From positions 496,001 through 560,000 of the forward strand of contig NZ_NMTR01000021.1 of assembly GCF_002549775.1 (NCBI RefSeq): a stretch of 64,000 nt of DNA, read 5' to 3'. A model generated the notes under the pieces. The model was not told where the DNA came from. It made no database searches and saw only the letters and a program-made list of their open reading frames with translations. Below are positions 32,884 through 41,391 of the stretch, in pieces. Numbering within the stretch: the stretch's first letter is position 1; each line of letters opens with the position of its first letter. A program made the position numbers and the translations under genes. The stretch is from Faecalibacterium langellae (GTDB taxonomy: Bacteria > Bacillota > Clostridia > Oscillospirales > Ruminococcaceae).

Positions 32884-35800
32884 TTACTTCTTCTTCTGCA
32901 CCGTGTAGAATGCTTCGATCTGCGCCTGCTCGCCGTCCAGACCGCGCTCCTCTACGGACGCGATCACCCGCAGCATGCGGTCGTAATCGTAAGGCAGAAC
33001 TTTCTTGAACTTGGGCAAAAATTCGCTGAAGTTGTCCAGAATTTCCTTGCCGCGGGGGGAGCCGGTGGCTTCCACATGCTCGCGGATGAGCTCTTTCAGG
33101 GTGGCAACGTCGTATTTGTGCTCCACGGGCTCAAGGCTGACGGTCTCCTTGTTCACGCGCTGGTAGAAGTCCCAGTTCTCGTCCAGTACATAGGCGATGC
33201 CGCCGGTCATGCCGGCTGCAAAGTTCTTGCCGGTCTGGCCCAGCACGACCACCGTGCCGCCGGTCATGTACTCGCAGCCGTGGTCGCCCACGCCCTCCAC
33301 AACGGCGGTAGCACCACTGTTGCGCACGGCGAAGCGCTCACCGGCCATGCCGGAGATGAACGCCTTGCCGCTGGTAGCACCATAGAGGGCCACGTTGCCG
33401 GTGATGATGTTCTCCTCCGGCTTGAAGGTGATACCCTCGGGCGGGCGCACCACGATCTTGCCGCCGGAAAGGCCCTTGCCCATGTAGTCGTTGCAGTCGC
33501 CCACAAGGTCCAGCGTCAGGCCATTCGGGATGAATGCACCGAAGCTCTGGCCGCCGGCACCCACGCAGTGGGCGGTGTAAACATCATCCGGCAGGCTGTT
33601 GCCATATTTGCGGGTGATCTCGCTGCCGAAGATGGCACCAAAGGCGCGGTCCGTGTTGGAGACATCCAGATTCACGCTCTGGGGATTCTTGCTGTTCAGC
33701 TTGAACTTCTTCATCAGCACCTTCATGTCGAGGGTGTTTTCCAGATGGAAGTCGTAGGTATCAGCAGGCACAAAGTGCACGTTGCTGTTCTCGATGGCAG
33801 GGTTGTGCAGGATGCAGTCCAGGTCCATCTTGGAGGCGCGGCTGCCGGGTGCGGCAGGCTTGACCTTGAGCAGGTCGGTGCGGCCCACCAGCTCGTCGAT
33901 GGTGCGCACGCCCAGCTTTGCCATGTACTCGCGCAGCTCCTGGGCCACAAAGGTCAGGTAGTTGATGATGTATTCCGGCTTGCCGCGGAAATTCTTGCGC
34001 AGCTCCGGGTTCTGGGTGCAGATGCCCATGGGGCAGGTGTCCAGGTTGCACACACGCATCATCACGCAGCCCTCAGCCATCAGCAGGGTGGTGCCGAAGC
34101 CGAATTCCTCCGCGCCCAGCATGCAGCTGATGGCCACGTCGCGGCCGCTCAGCAGCTTGGAGTCGCTCTCGATGCGCACGCGGGTGCGCAGGCCGTTCAA
34201 AATCAGGGTCTGGTGGGTCTCGGCGATGCCAAGCTCCCAGGGCAGGCCCGCGTTCTTGATGGAAGTGCGCGGTGCTGCACCGGTGCCGCCGTCGTAGCCG
34301 GACACCAGAATGACCTGTGCGCCGCCCTTGGCCACACCGGCCGCAATGGTGCCGACACCGGCCTCACTCACCAGCTTGACGTTGATGTTGGCGTTGCGGT
34401 TGGCGTTCTTCAGGTCGTAGATCAGCTCGGCCAGGTCCTCGATGGAGTAGATGTCGTGGTGCGGCGGGGGGGAGATCAGGCCCACACCGGTGGTGCTGTG
34501 ACGGGTCTTGGCGATCCACGGATACACTTTGGCACCGGGCAGGTTGCCGCCCTCGCCGGGCTTTGCGCCCTGTGCCAGCTTGATCTGAATTTCTTCGGCG
34601 CTCACCAGATACTTGCTGGTGACGCCGAAACGGGCGGAAGCCACCTGCTTGATCTTGGAATTGCTCTCGCTGTGGTAGCGCTCCTCGGGCTCGCCGCCCT
34701 CACCGGTGTTGCTGCGTCCGCCCAGACGGTTCAGGGCGATGGCAATGGTCTCGTGGGCTTCGCTGCTCAGGGCACCGTAGCTCATGGCCGCGCCCTTGAA
34801 CCGCTTGACGATGGAGCTCACCGGCTCCACTTCCTCCAGCGGGATGCCGCCGTCCGGGGCAAAGTTGAAGTCCAGCAGGCTGCGCAGATGAACGCCGTCG
34901 GTGCCCATGTTGTCCACGGTATTGGTGAACTGCTTGAAAGCACCGTAATCGTTGGTGAAGCAGGCCTTCTGGAACAGATGGATGGTCTGCGGGTTGAACA
35001 GATGATCTTCCTTGCCGCTGCGGAACTTGTGGGCACCGCCGTCGGCCAGCTCCATGTTGATGTCCAGACCCAGCGGGTCGAAGGCTGCGTTGTGCTGGGC
35101 TTCCACGTCGGCCTGAATATCTTCCAGACTGATGCCGCCCACACGGCTCACGGTGCCGGTGAAGTATTTGTCGATGACATCCTTCGAGATGCCCACCGCC
35201 TCAAAGATCTGGCTGCTCTGGTAGCTCTGGATGGTGGAGATGCCCATCTTGGAGGCGATCTTCACGATGCCGTTCAGGATGGCGTTGTTGTAGTCCTCCA
35301 CGGCGGCATAATAGTCCTTGTCCAGCAGACCTTCGTCAATGAGCTGACCGATGGTCTCGTGGGCCAGATAGGGGTTGATGGCGCAGGCACCGTAGCCCAG
35401 CAGGGTGGCGAAGTGGTGCACCTCGCGGGGCTCTGCGCTTTCCAGAATCAGGGCCAGTGCGGTGCTCTTTTTGGTGCGGATGAGGTACTGAGACACGGCG
35501 GAAACAGCCAGCAGGCTGGGGATGGTCACATGGTATTCATCCACGTCGCGGTCGGACAGGATGATGATGTTCGCGCCCTCTTTGTAGGCACGGTCCACTT
35601 CCAGGAACACGCGGTCGATGGCCTTTTCCAGGCTGGTGTTTTTATAATAGTTGATGGACACCGTGGCCACCTTGAAGCCCGGCACGTTCATGTACTTGAT
35701 CTTCAGCAGGTCGGTGCTGGTCAGAATGGGGTTGTGGACTTTCAGCACCTTGCAGTTCTCGGGCTTATCCTCCAGCAGGTTGCCGTGGGCGCCGATGTAC

Positions 35801-37431
35801 ACGCTGGTGGAGGTGACCACCTTCTCGCGGATGGCGTCGATGGGGGGGTTCGTCACCTGCGCAAAGCGCTGCTTGAAGTAGTTGAACAGCGGGGGATGCT
35901 GGTCGCTCAGCACGGCCAGCGGCGTATCAGTGCCCATGGCACCGGAAGGCTCTGCACCTGCCCGGGCCATGGCAAGGATCATGGTGTTCACGTCCTCATA
36001 CTTATAGCCGAACACCTTCTGCAGGCGGGTGAGCTGGTCGCCGGTGTAGCTTTCCACCTTCACGTTGGGGATCTTCAGCTTGGCCAGCTCCACAAGGTTG
36101 CGGTCGATCCACTCGCCGTAGGGTTCGCGGCTGGCGTAGAACTCTTTCAGCTTTTCGTCATCCACCACTTCGCCCTTGACGGTATCCACCAGCAGCATTT
36201 TGCCGGGGCGCAGGCGGTCCTTGACGAGGATATTCTCCGGGTCGCATTCCAGCACGCCCACCTCAGAGGACAGGATCATGCGGCCGTCCTTGGTGATGTA
36301 GTAGCGGCTGGGGCGCAGACCGTTGCGGTCCAGCACAGCGCCCATCACGTCGCCGTCCGAGAACAGGATGGCGGCGGGGCCGTCCCAGGGCTCCAGCATG
36401 GTGGCGTAATACTGGTAAAAATCGCGCTTTTTCTGGCTGATGTTCTTGTTGTTCTCCCACGGTTCCGGGATGGTGATCATCACGGCCAGCGGCAGGTCCA
36501 TGCCGTTCATCACCATGAATTCCAGCGCATTGTCCAGCATGGCGGAGTCGGAGCCGGAGGTGTTGATGATGGGCAGAATTTTGTTCATGTCGTCCTGCAT
36601 GATGGAGCTGGAAATGCTCTCCTCGCGGGCCAGCATGGCGTCGGTGTTGCCCTTGATGGTGTTGATCTCGCCGTTGTGCAGGATGAAGCGGTTGGGGTGG
36701 GCGCGCATCCAGCTGGGGTTGGTGTTGGTAGAGAAGCGGCTGTGCACCATGCCGATGGCGGATTCATAGTCGGGGTCCTGCAGGTCGGTGTAGAACAGGC
36801 GCAGATCGTGCACCAGGAACATGCCCTTGTACACGATGGTGCGGCTGGACAGGCTGGGCACATAGGTGCCGTTGCTGGCCTGCTCGAACACGCGGCGCAC
36901 GATGTAGAGCTTGCGGTCGAAGTCGATGCCCTTGCTCACCTTGGCGGGCTTTTTGATAAAGCACTGCCAGATGGCGGGCATACAGTCGCGGGCTTTCTGG
37001 CCCACGGCGTCCGGGTTCACGGGCACCTTGCGCCAGGCCAGAAATTCCAGGCCCTCTTTGCGGGTGACCACCTCGAACAGCTTCATGGCCTGGGCCCGCA
37101 GGTGTTCGTTCTGGGGGAAGAAGAACATGCCCACGCCGTATTCGCGCTCGTTGCCCAGGCGGATGTTCATTTCCTCGGCCACTTTGGAGAAGAACTTGTG
37201 GCTGATCTGCAGCAGGATGCCCACGCCGTCGCCGGTCTTGCCCTCGGCATCCTTACCGGCGCGGTGCTCCAGCCGCTCCACGATGGCCAGTGCATCGTCC
37301 ACGGTCTGGTGGCTCTTGCGGCCCTTGATGTCCACCACAGCGCCGATGCCGCAGGCGTCGTGCTCAAACTGTGGATCGTACAGGCCAAGGGTGTTTTTCT
37401 GCTCTGTAAAGTTTTCCATAGACTTTCCCAT
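32884..37431 (-). CDS. gltB: glutamate synthase large (alpha) subunit
   Basis: Makes two glutamates from glutamine and 2-oxoglutarate. 1,515 residues. The N-terminal class-II glutaminase has its catalytic Cys in EHDACGIGAVVD near residue 27, so a short leader peptide must be removed. The central FMN-binding barrel includes GGRSNTGEGGEP and KPGEGGNLPGAKVYPWIA; the 3Fe-4S cysteines are in CMMRVCNLDTCPMGIC; the C-terminal GXGXG beta-helix includes GAGGQSFGAFIPNGL. ATG 37431 has AAAGG directly against it; ATG 37419, four codons later, has better spacing and may be the real start. The leader contains a terminator (37479-37525), suggesting attenuation. Confidence 0.96.
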   Translation of the reverse strand: MGKSMENFTEQKNTLGLYDPQFEHDACGIGAVVDIKGRKSHQTVDDALAIVERLEHRAGKDAEGKTGDGVGILLQISHKFFSKVAEEMNIRLGNEREYGVGMFFFPQNEHLRAQAMKLFEVVTRKEGLEFLAWRKVPVNPDAVGQKARDCMPAIWQCFIKKPAKVSKGIDFDRKLYIVRRVFEQASNGTYVPSLSSRTIVYKGMFLVHDLRLFYTDLQDPDYESAIGMVHSRFSTNTNPSWMRAHPNRFILHNGEINTIKGNTDAMLAREESISSSIMQDDMNKILPIINTSGSDSAMLDNALEFMVMNGMDLPLAVMITIPEPWENNKNISQKKRDFYQYYATMLEPWDGPAAILFSDGDVMGAVLDRNGLRPSRYYITKDGRMILSSEVGVLECDPENILVKDRLRPGKMLLVDTVKGEVVDDEKLKEFYASREPYGEWIDRNLVELAKLKIPNVKVESYTGDQLTRLQKVFGYKYEDVNTMILAMARAGAEPSGAMGTDTPLAVLSDQHPPLFNYFKQRFAQVTNPPIDAIREKVVTSTSVYIGAHGNLLEDKPENCKVLKVHNPILTSTDLLKIKYMNVPGFKVATVSINYYKNTSLEKAIDRVFLEVDRAYKEGANIIILSDRDVDEYHVTIPSLLAVSAVSQYLIRTKKSTALALILESAEPREVHHFATLLGYGACAINPYLAHETIGQLIDEGLLDKDYYAAVEDYNNAILNGIVKIASKMGISTIQSYQSSQIFEAVGISKDVIDKYFTGTVSRVGGISLEDIQADVEAQHNAAFDPLGLDINMELADGGAHKFRSGKEDHLFNPQTIHLFQKACFTNDYGAFKQFTNTVDNMGTDGVHLRSLLDFNFAPDGGIPLEEVEPVSSIVKRFKGAAMSYGALSSEAHETIAIALNRLGGRSNTGEGGEPEERYHSESNSKIKQVASARFGVTSKYLVSAEEIQIKLAQGAKPGEGGNLPGAKVYPWIAKTRHSTTGVGLISPPPHHDIYSIEDLAELIYDLKNANRNANINVKLVSEAGVGTIAAGVAKGGAQVILVSGYDGGTGAAPRTSIKNAGLPWELGIAETHQTLILNGLRTRVRIESDSKLLSGRDVAISCMLGAEEFGFGTTLLMAEGCVMMRVCNLDTCPMGICTQNPELRKNFRGKPEYIINYLTFVAQELREYMAKLGVRTIDELVGRTDLLKVKPAAPGSRASKMDLDCILHNPAIENSNVHFVPADTYDFHLENTLDMKVLMKKFKLNSKNPQSVNLDVSNTDRAFGAIFGSEITRKYGNSLPDDVYTAHCVGAGGQSFGAFIPNGLTLDLVGDCNDYMGKGLSGGKIVVRPPEGITFKPEENIITGNVALYGATSGKAFISGMAGERFAVRNSGATAVVEGVGDHGCEYMTGGTVVVLGQTGKNFAAGMTGGIAYVLDENWDFYQRVNKETVSLEPVEHKYDVATLKELIREHVEATGSPRGKEILDNFSEFLPKFKKVLPYDYDRMLRVIASVEERGLDGEQAQIEAFYTVQKKK

Positions 37432-37478
37432 CCTTTATCAAAATCCTCACCGGATGCGGCACCCTCCGCATTCTGACA

Positions 37479-37525
37479 AAAAAGAAAAGCGCCCCGCAAG
37501 GGCAGAGTTTACCCTTGCGGAACGC
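37479..37525 (-). terminator. leader terminator/attenuator of gltBD
   Basis: On the minus strand a 14-bp stem (GCGTTCCGCAAGGG with CCCTTGCGGGGCGC, two G-T pairs), 9-base loop, then TTTTCTTTTTTG. It begins ~13 bases after the predicted transcription start and ends ~48 bases before gltB. Confidence 0.85.
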
Positions 37526-37544
37526 CTTTGTTCCGGTACCTTCT

Positions 37545-37572
37545 ATTATAGCGGGCGCTGAAAAATCTTCAA
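37545..37572 (-). promoter_or_regulatory. gltBD promoter
   Basis: On the minus strand TTGAAG (37572-37567), 16-base spacer, TATAAT (37550-37545). Confidence 0.8.
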
Positions 37573-37649
37573 GTGACAGCTGCACCAAATATGATGGCGG
37601 CTTTCCACCGCTTCTTGTGCGAAACGCCGCGAACGGCCCGAACTGTGCA

Positions 37650-37709
37650 CCGTACAAAAACAAAACCGCCGCATCCGGCCGCCTTTGCGGGGCAGGGGAT
37701 GCAGCGGTT
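37650..37709 (-). terminator. terminator of the LPXTG surface protein gene
   Basis: On the minus strand AACCGCTGCATCC pairs with GGATGCGGCGGTT (one G-T pair) around a 20-base loop that is itself GC-rich; followed by TTGTTTTTG. Confidence 0.82.
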
Positions 37710-37737
37710 TGTGTGCGCTCGTGTGGTTTTTCCGCCC

Positions 37738-40700
37738 TTAGTGCTTTGCAGCACGCTGTTTGCGGGTGAAGAACCATCCGCAGGCCAGCAGGCCGAAGCC
37801 GAAGCTCATCAGCACGACAGCCAGCCAGCCGGTGGTGCCGGTCTGGGGCAGGGTGTCGGCCTTGGTGGTATCCAGTGCGGGGGTCTCAGCCGGCTGGGCA
37901 GGCACGGTGGTGTCGTCCTGAGCCGGTTCCTCGCCGGGGGTCTCGTCCTGTGCAGGTGCGTCGGGCTCTGCAGGCTCCTCGGGGGTCTCCGGGGTCTCCG
38001 GACTCTCGGGCTCCGTGGGTTCCTCGGGCTCCGTCGGGACGACCGGGACATCGGGGATGTCCGTGCCGTTCTTCAGGTTGGTGAAGACGATCTCGGCGGT
38101 GTCATTCTTGGGCACAACGCCGGTGTCTGCGCCGCTGACGCTCTGCAGGGTCCAGCCGGTCTGGCGGACCTCGGCGATGGTGTAGCCAACGCCTGCAGGC
38201 AGGTTTGCGATGGTGATGCTTTCGCCGCCCTTCAGCGAGAAGGATGCGATGCCGTTTTCAAACTGCACGCCGTATTCTTCTGCGTCTGCGGTGGTGATGG
38301 TGTTGTCATCCAGCATCAGCATAAAGTTGAAGACGGTGTCCGCGTCGTCGGCGTCCAGCTCACCGGCCAGCTCCTTGGTGACCACCAGGGAACCGGTTGC
38401 GGTCTGCTTTTCGTTGACGAACGCGATCTCGGCGGTGGCGCGGTAGGGCACTTTGCCCTCGGCGTCGCCGTCCACCCGGGCCAGCAGCCAGCCGCCCTTG
38501 GACTGCTCGGTGATGGTGTAACCCATGCGAACAGGCAGGTTTTCGATGGTCTTGCTTTCGCCGTCTTTCAGGGTGAAGGTCGCCTTGCCGTTTTCGAACC
38601 GGACGCCGTACCGCTCGTCGTTCACGGTGTCGATGGTCTCATCGTCCAGCGTGAGCACGAAGGTGAACTCGGCGTCGCAGTCGTCCACCAGCATTTCACC
38701 GGTCATCTGCTTGTGGACGATCAGGCTGCCGGTGGGGCCGTGGGCGGCCTTGAGGGACAGGCGGTTGGTATAAGAAGTGACGGGTTCGACGAGAACCATG
38801 TGCAGGTCCGCTTCGTCCTCCGCGTGGGCGTTCCAGCGGGTGCTTTCATAGTCGTCGTACCAGCCGTCAATGGGGTGGTAGCAGTCCGGGTAACCGTCCA
38901 GTGCCCAGTCGCTGCCGGTAGCACCAAAGGTAATGGTGGCGCCGTCACCATTCTCAATGTCATCACCGCCAACCTTTGCATGGTTGTTGTACAGCTGCAC
39001 GTCATCCGAAAGAGTTGCAGTAGAATAGTTTCGGAGACCGCCGCCATACCAAGTGGAAGTGGTGTTATAACGAACACGGCCGGAGAGCAGCGTCAGGGTC
39101 GCATTTTCGTTATTGACAATGCCGCTGTTCTTGTTGTGCTCGACCTGCAGGTCAACGTCTCTTTCTACAGTAAACGTTCCACTCTTGGTGTTATAAATAC
39201 CGTAGGAATTGTTGTTATCGGCAGAAACATTTGCACCGGTCGCTACAATAAACGTTCCGAGGGAATTACCAATACCGAAAGATTTATTGTTGTCGGCAGA
39301 AACATTTGCGCCATTTTCTATGGTGAAAACTCCACCGTCATTGTAAATACCGTAGCCTTCGTTACGGTCGGCAGAAACATCTGCACCGCTCTGAATTGTA
39401 AAGTAGTCATCTGCAGGGGTGGAGAAATTTCCGTAGACGGTGTTGTAAATGCCAGCAGACGCATTGTTGTTGGCAGTGACATGTGCGCCGCCCTCAATGA
39501 GGAAGAAACCTGTTGCCCACGCTAGATCGCCACCGCCTGCATAGTTGTAGATGCCGACATCATTATTGTTTGCGGAGACATTGGCACCGCTTTTAATGGT
39601 AGTACGAGCATCGAAACTGTTTGCAAAGCCAAGCTGGCTATTGCCATCGATGATGACGGTTGCACCGCCTTCAATGTTCAGAATCCATTCGTTTAAAAGG
39701 CCGGACAAACCAACATTGTTGCGGGCATAGATATACGCACCGGATTCGATGGTCACGTTGCCTTCGTAGGTGGCATCGTCATGCTGTGCGTGCACGACAA
39801 AACCGCCGGTGGCACCATAAAGGTCAGCCTTACCGTTGCCCGTGCAGATAACCCGTCCACGAATATGACTTTCACCTTCACGGCTGTTGCCAATGCCGAC
39901 GCCAGAGCCGCCGCTGTCAGTAGCATACAACGTAGAAGCAGCATCCATATCAAGGACACCAGCATAAACGGCATAGCCATACCACCCGCCGGGGTTATTG
40001 GTTGCGGTGAGCGTGGAAGATATCATGGTCAACGTGCCGCCATAGCTTCCTACACCATAACAGCCGAGAGCACCGCCATAACCGTAGAGACCGTTACCAG
40101 TAAAATAGACATCGGCATTGTCCAGCGTGAGATTGATGGGGTCGATGGTCATTCCGTACCAGCCACAGTCTGTGACTTTCAGAGAAGACGAAGTGACCCA
40201 GATGCCGTGACCGTCTTCACTGTAACTCTCTGCGTAGATACCGCTGGCTTCTTCGGCAGCAAAACCGGAGATTTCAGCATTTGTATTGTCTTCAAAATAC
40301 AAATCACTGTCGTGCTCCAGGAAAATGCCGCTGCCCAAGATTTGGTCCGGTGTCAATGAGAATTCGACATGGCTCAAATGCAGCTTGCTGGAATGGGTGA
40401 TCAGGTTGGCCGTATTGCCTGCGCTGTGTTCATGGGTATGCTGAGCCGCATGAATGGTCAACGTGAGATCCTGGAACGTGATATCACTCTGATACGCATA
40501 CATGCCATACTGCTCCAGCGTCAGCGTGTAGGTATTGCCGCCGGAAATGGTCAAGTTCTTACTATGGAACTCAAGGCCCGTACTCAGCTCGATGTCCTGC
40601 AACAGATCAATCTGGGCGCCATCCGCTGCATCGTCGATCGCTTCGGTCAGCGTTGCATAGGTTTTGCCATTGATCGCACACACAGCCTGATCGCTGCCTG

Positions 40701-41094
40701 TGCCGTCCGCAGAGCCGGGCGTGTCCGCGTAGAGATCGGGGATGGGGTCGTCTGCATACAGGTCTTCCACAAACGGCGTTGTCGCGGCCGCCGCTGTTTT
40801 CGCACTGTTTGCATCCGCAGCGTCCTTCACCGGGTCCGTCTCCACCGGGTCCGTCTCCGCCGGGCCGGAAGCAGCATTTGTGCCGGGGTCCACAGCCACC
40901 GGGGTCTGTTCCTGTGAAACATCTGAAACATCTGAAACATCAAAGGAACAGAGATCGGTGGAAAGATCTTCCCAGCCAATAATGGTGCCGTCCGAATCCG
41001 TGATGGGGTCGGAACTCAGTGCAAGCGCACTCAGCGGCATGACACAAAGCAGCAATCCGATGGTCAGTATCGCTACAAACCATCTTTTTTTCAT
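37738..41094 (-). CDS. LPXTG-anchored surface protein with beta-helix and pilin-type isopeptide domains
   Basis: 1,118 residues, exported and sortase-anchored. Signal peptide (KKRWFVAILTIGLLLCVMPLSALA), an acidic Ala/Thr/Pro segment, then ~600 residues of right-handed beta-helix-like repeats. These include five related blocks of the type GANVSADNNxSxGIYN. Two Spy0128-like domains follow (GSLIVHKQMTG...AFVNEK and GSLVVTKELAG...VFTNLK); each shows the Lys, Glu (YTITE/YTIAE) and Asn expected to form an intramolecular isopeptide bond. A Pro/Glu-rich wall spacer leads to LPQTG at residues 1082-1086, a hydrophobic helix and RKQR. Likely an adhesin. The middle is visibly richer in A and T than the flanks. 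No sortase gene is nearby. Confidence 0.88.
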   Translation of the reverse strand: MKKRWFVAILTIGLLLCVMPLSALALSSDPITDSDGTIIGWEDLSTDLCSFDVSDVSDVSQEQTPVAVDPGTNAASGPAETDPVETDPVKDAADANSAKTAAAATTPFVEDLYADDPIPDLYADTPGSADGTGSDQAVCAINGKTYATLTEAIDDAADGAQIDLLQDIELSTGLEFHSKNLTISGGNTYTLTLEQYGMYAYQSDITFQDLTLTIHAAQHTHEHSAGNTANLITHSSKLHLSHVEFSLTPDQILGSGIFLEHDSDLYFEDNTNAEISGFAAEEASGIYAESYSEDGHGIWVTSSSLKVTDCGWYGMTIDPINLTLDNADVYFTGNGLYGYGGALGCYGVGSYGGTLTMISSTLTATNNPGGWYGYAVYAGVLDMDAASTLYATDSGGSGVGIGNSREGESHIRGRVICTGNGKADLYGATGGFVVHAQHDDATYEGNVTIESGAYIYARNNVGLSGLLNEWILNIEGGATVIIDGNSQLGFANSFDARTTIKSGANVSANNNDVGIYNYAGGGDLAWATGFFLIEGGAHVTANNNASAGIYNTVYGNFSTPADDYFTIQSGADVSADRNEGYGIYNDGGVFTIENGANVSADNNKSFGIGNSLGTFIVATGANVSADNNNSYGIYNTKSGTFTVERDVDLQVEHNKNSGIVNNENATLTLLSGRVRYNTTSTWYGGGLRNYSTATLSDDVQLYNNHAKVGGDDIENGDGATITFGATGSDWALDGYPDCYHPIDGWYDDYESTRWNAHAEDEADLHMVLVEPVTSYTNRLSLKAAHGPTGSLIVHKQMTGEMLVDDCDAEFTFVLTLDDETIDTVNDERYGVRFENGKATFTLKDGESKTIENLPVRMGYTITEQSKGGWLLARVDGDAEGKVPYRATAEIAFVNEKQTATGSLVVTKELAGELDADDADTVFNFMLMLDDNTITTADAEEYGVQFENGIASFSLKGGESITIANLPAGVGYTIAEVRQTGWTLQSVSGADTGVVPKNDTAEIVFTNLKNGTDIPDVPVVPTEPEEPTEPESPETPETPEEPAEPDAPAQDETPGEEPAQDDTTVPAQPAETPALDTTKADTLPQTGTTGWLAVVLMSFGFGLLACGWFFTRKQRAAKH

Positions 41095-41146
41095 AATTTA
41101 TTACCTCCTTCTTTCTAAAATATGGTGCATTTTGTGCACCATTCAT

Positions 41147-41175
41147 ATATTACCATCTGAATTCTGGAAAAACAA
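41147..41175 (-). promoter_or_regulatory. promoter of the surface protein gene
   Basis: On the minus strand TTGTTT (41175-41170), 17-base spacer, TAATAT (41152-41147). The 6-bp inverted repeat at 41124-41140 lies in the leader and could be an operator or a small hairpin. Confidence 0.6.
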
Positions 41176-41322
41176 GGGGTCCGAAAGATTTTGCACCACA
41201 AAAAAGCTGGCTTTTTGCGCCGATTGGGAACGGTACCGGAGTTTCTCCGGCATGTGCTGCCGAAACGGTCCTGAAAACGTGCATCCATGCCGAAAAGTAC
41301 CGGAAACGTGCACGAATTGCAA

Positions 41323-41354
41323 CAAATGAAAAGCTCCCGGAAAATACCGGGAGC
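41323..41354 (-). terminator. terminator of hcp
   Basis: 8-bp stem GCTCCCGG/CCGGGAGC with a 6-base loop; TTTTCATTTG follows on the minus strand. Confidence 0.85.
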
Positions 41355-41391
41355 AAAGCAGAAATGACAGGGGAAATGTCCGGCGGGGTGC

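Larger units (their letters stand above)
37432..37737. other. 306-bp intergenic region: gltB leader and surface-protein terminator
   Basis: On the minus strand, in order: terminator of the surface protein (37650-37709), gltB promoter (37545-37572), leader terminator (37479-37525), then 48 bases to gltB with a small GCGG...CCGC hairpin. No gene seen. Confidence 0.75.
41095..41391. other. 297-bp intergenic region: surface-protein promoter and hcp terminator
   Basis: Holds the promoter at 41147-41175, a GGTGCA-TTTTG-TGCACC inverted repeat (41124-41140) between promoter and ribosome site, and the hcp terminator (41323-41354). No gene seen in the ~150 bp between these sites. Confidence 0.65.

Noticed and set aside
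32863-37476. Plus-strand frame of 1,537 residues opposite gltB
   Set aside because: Shadow of gltB; the minus strand shows full glutamate synthase motifs and an operon with gltD.
37573-39525. 650-residue plus-strand frame opposite the LPXTG gene
   Set aside because: The minus strand has a signal peptide, pilin domains and LPXTG motif; the plus frame is a shadow.
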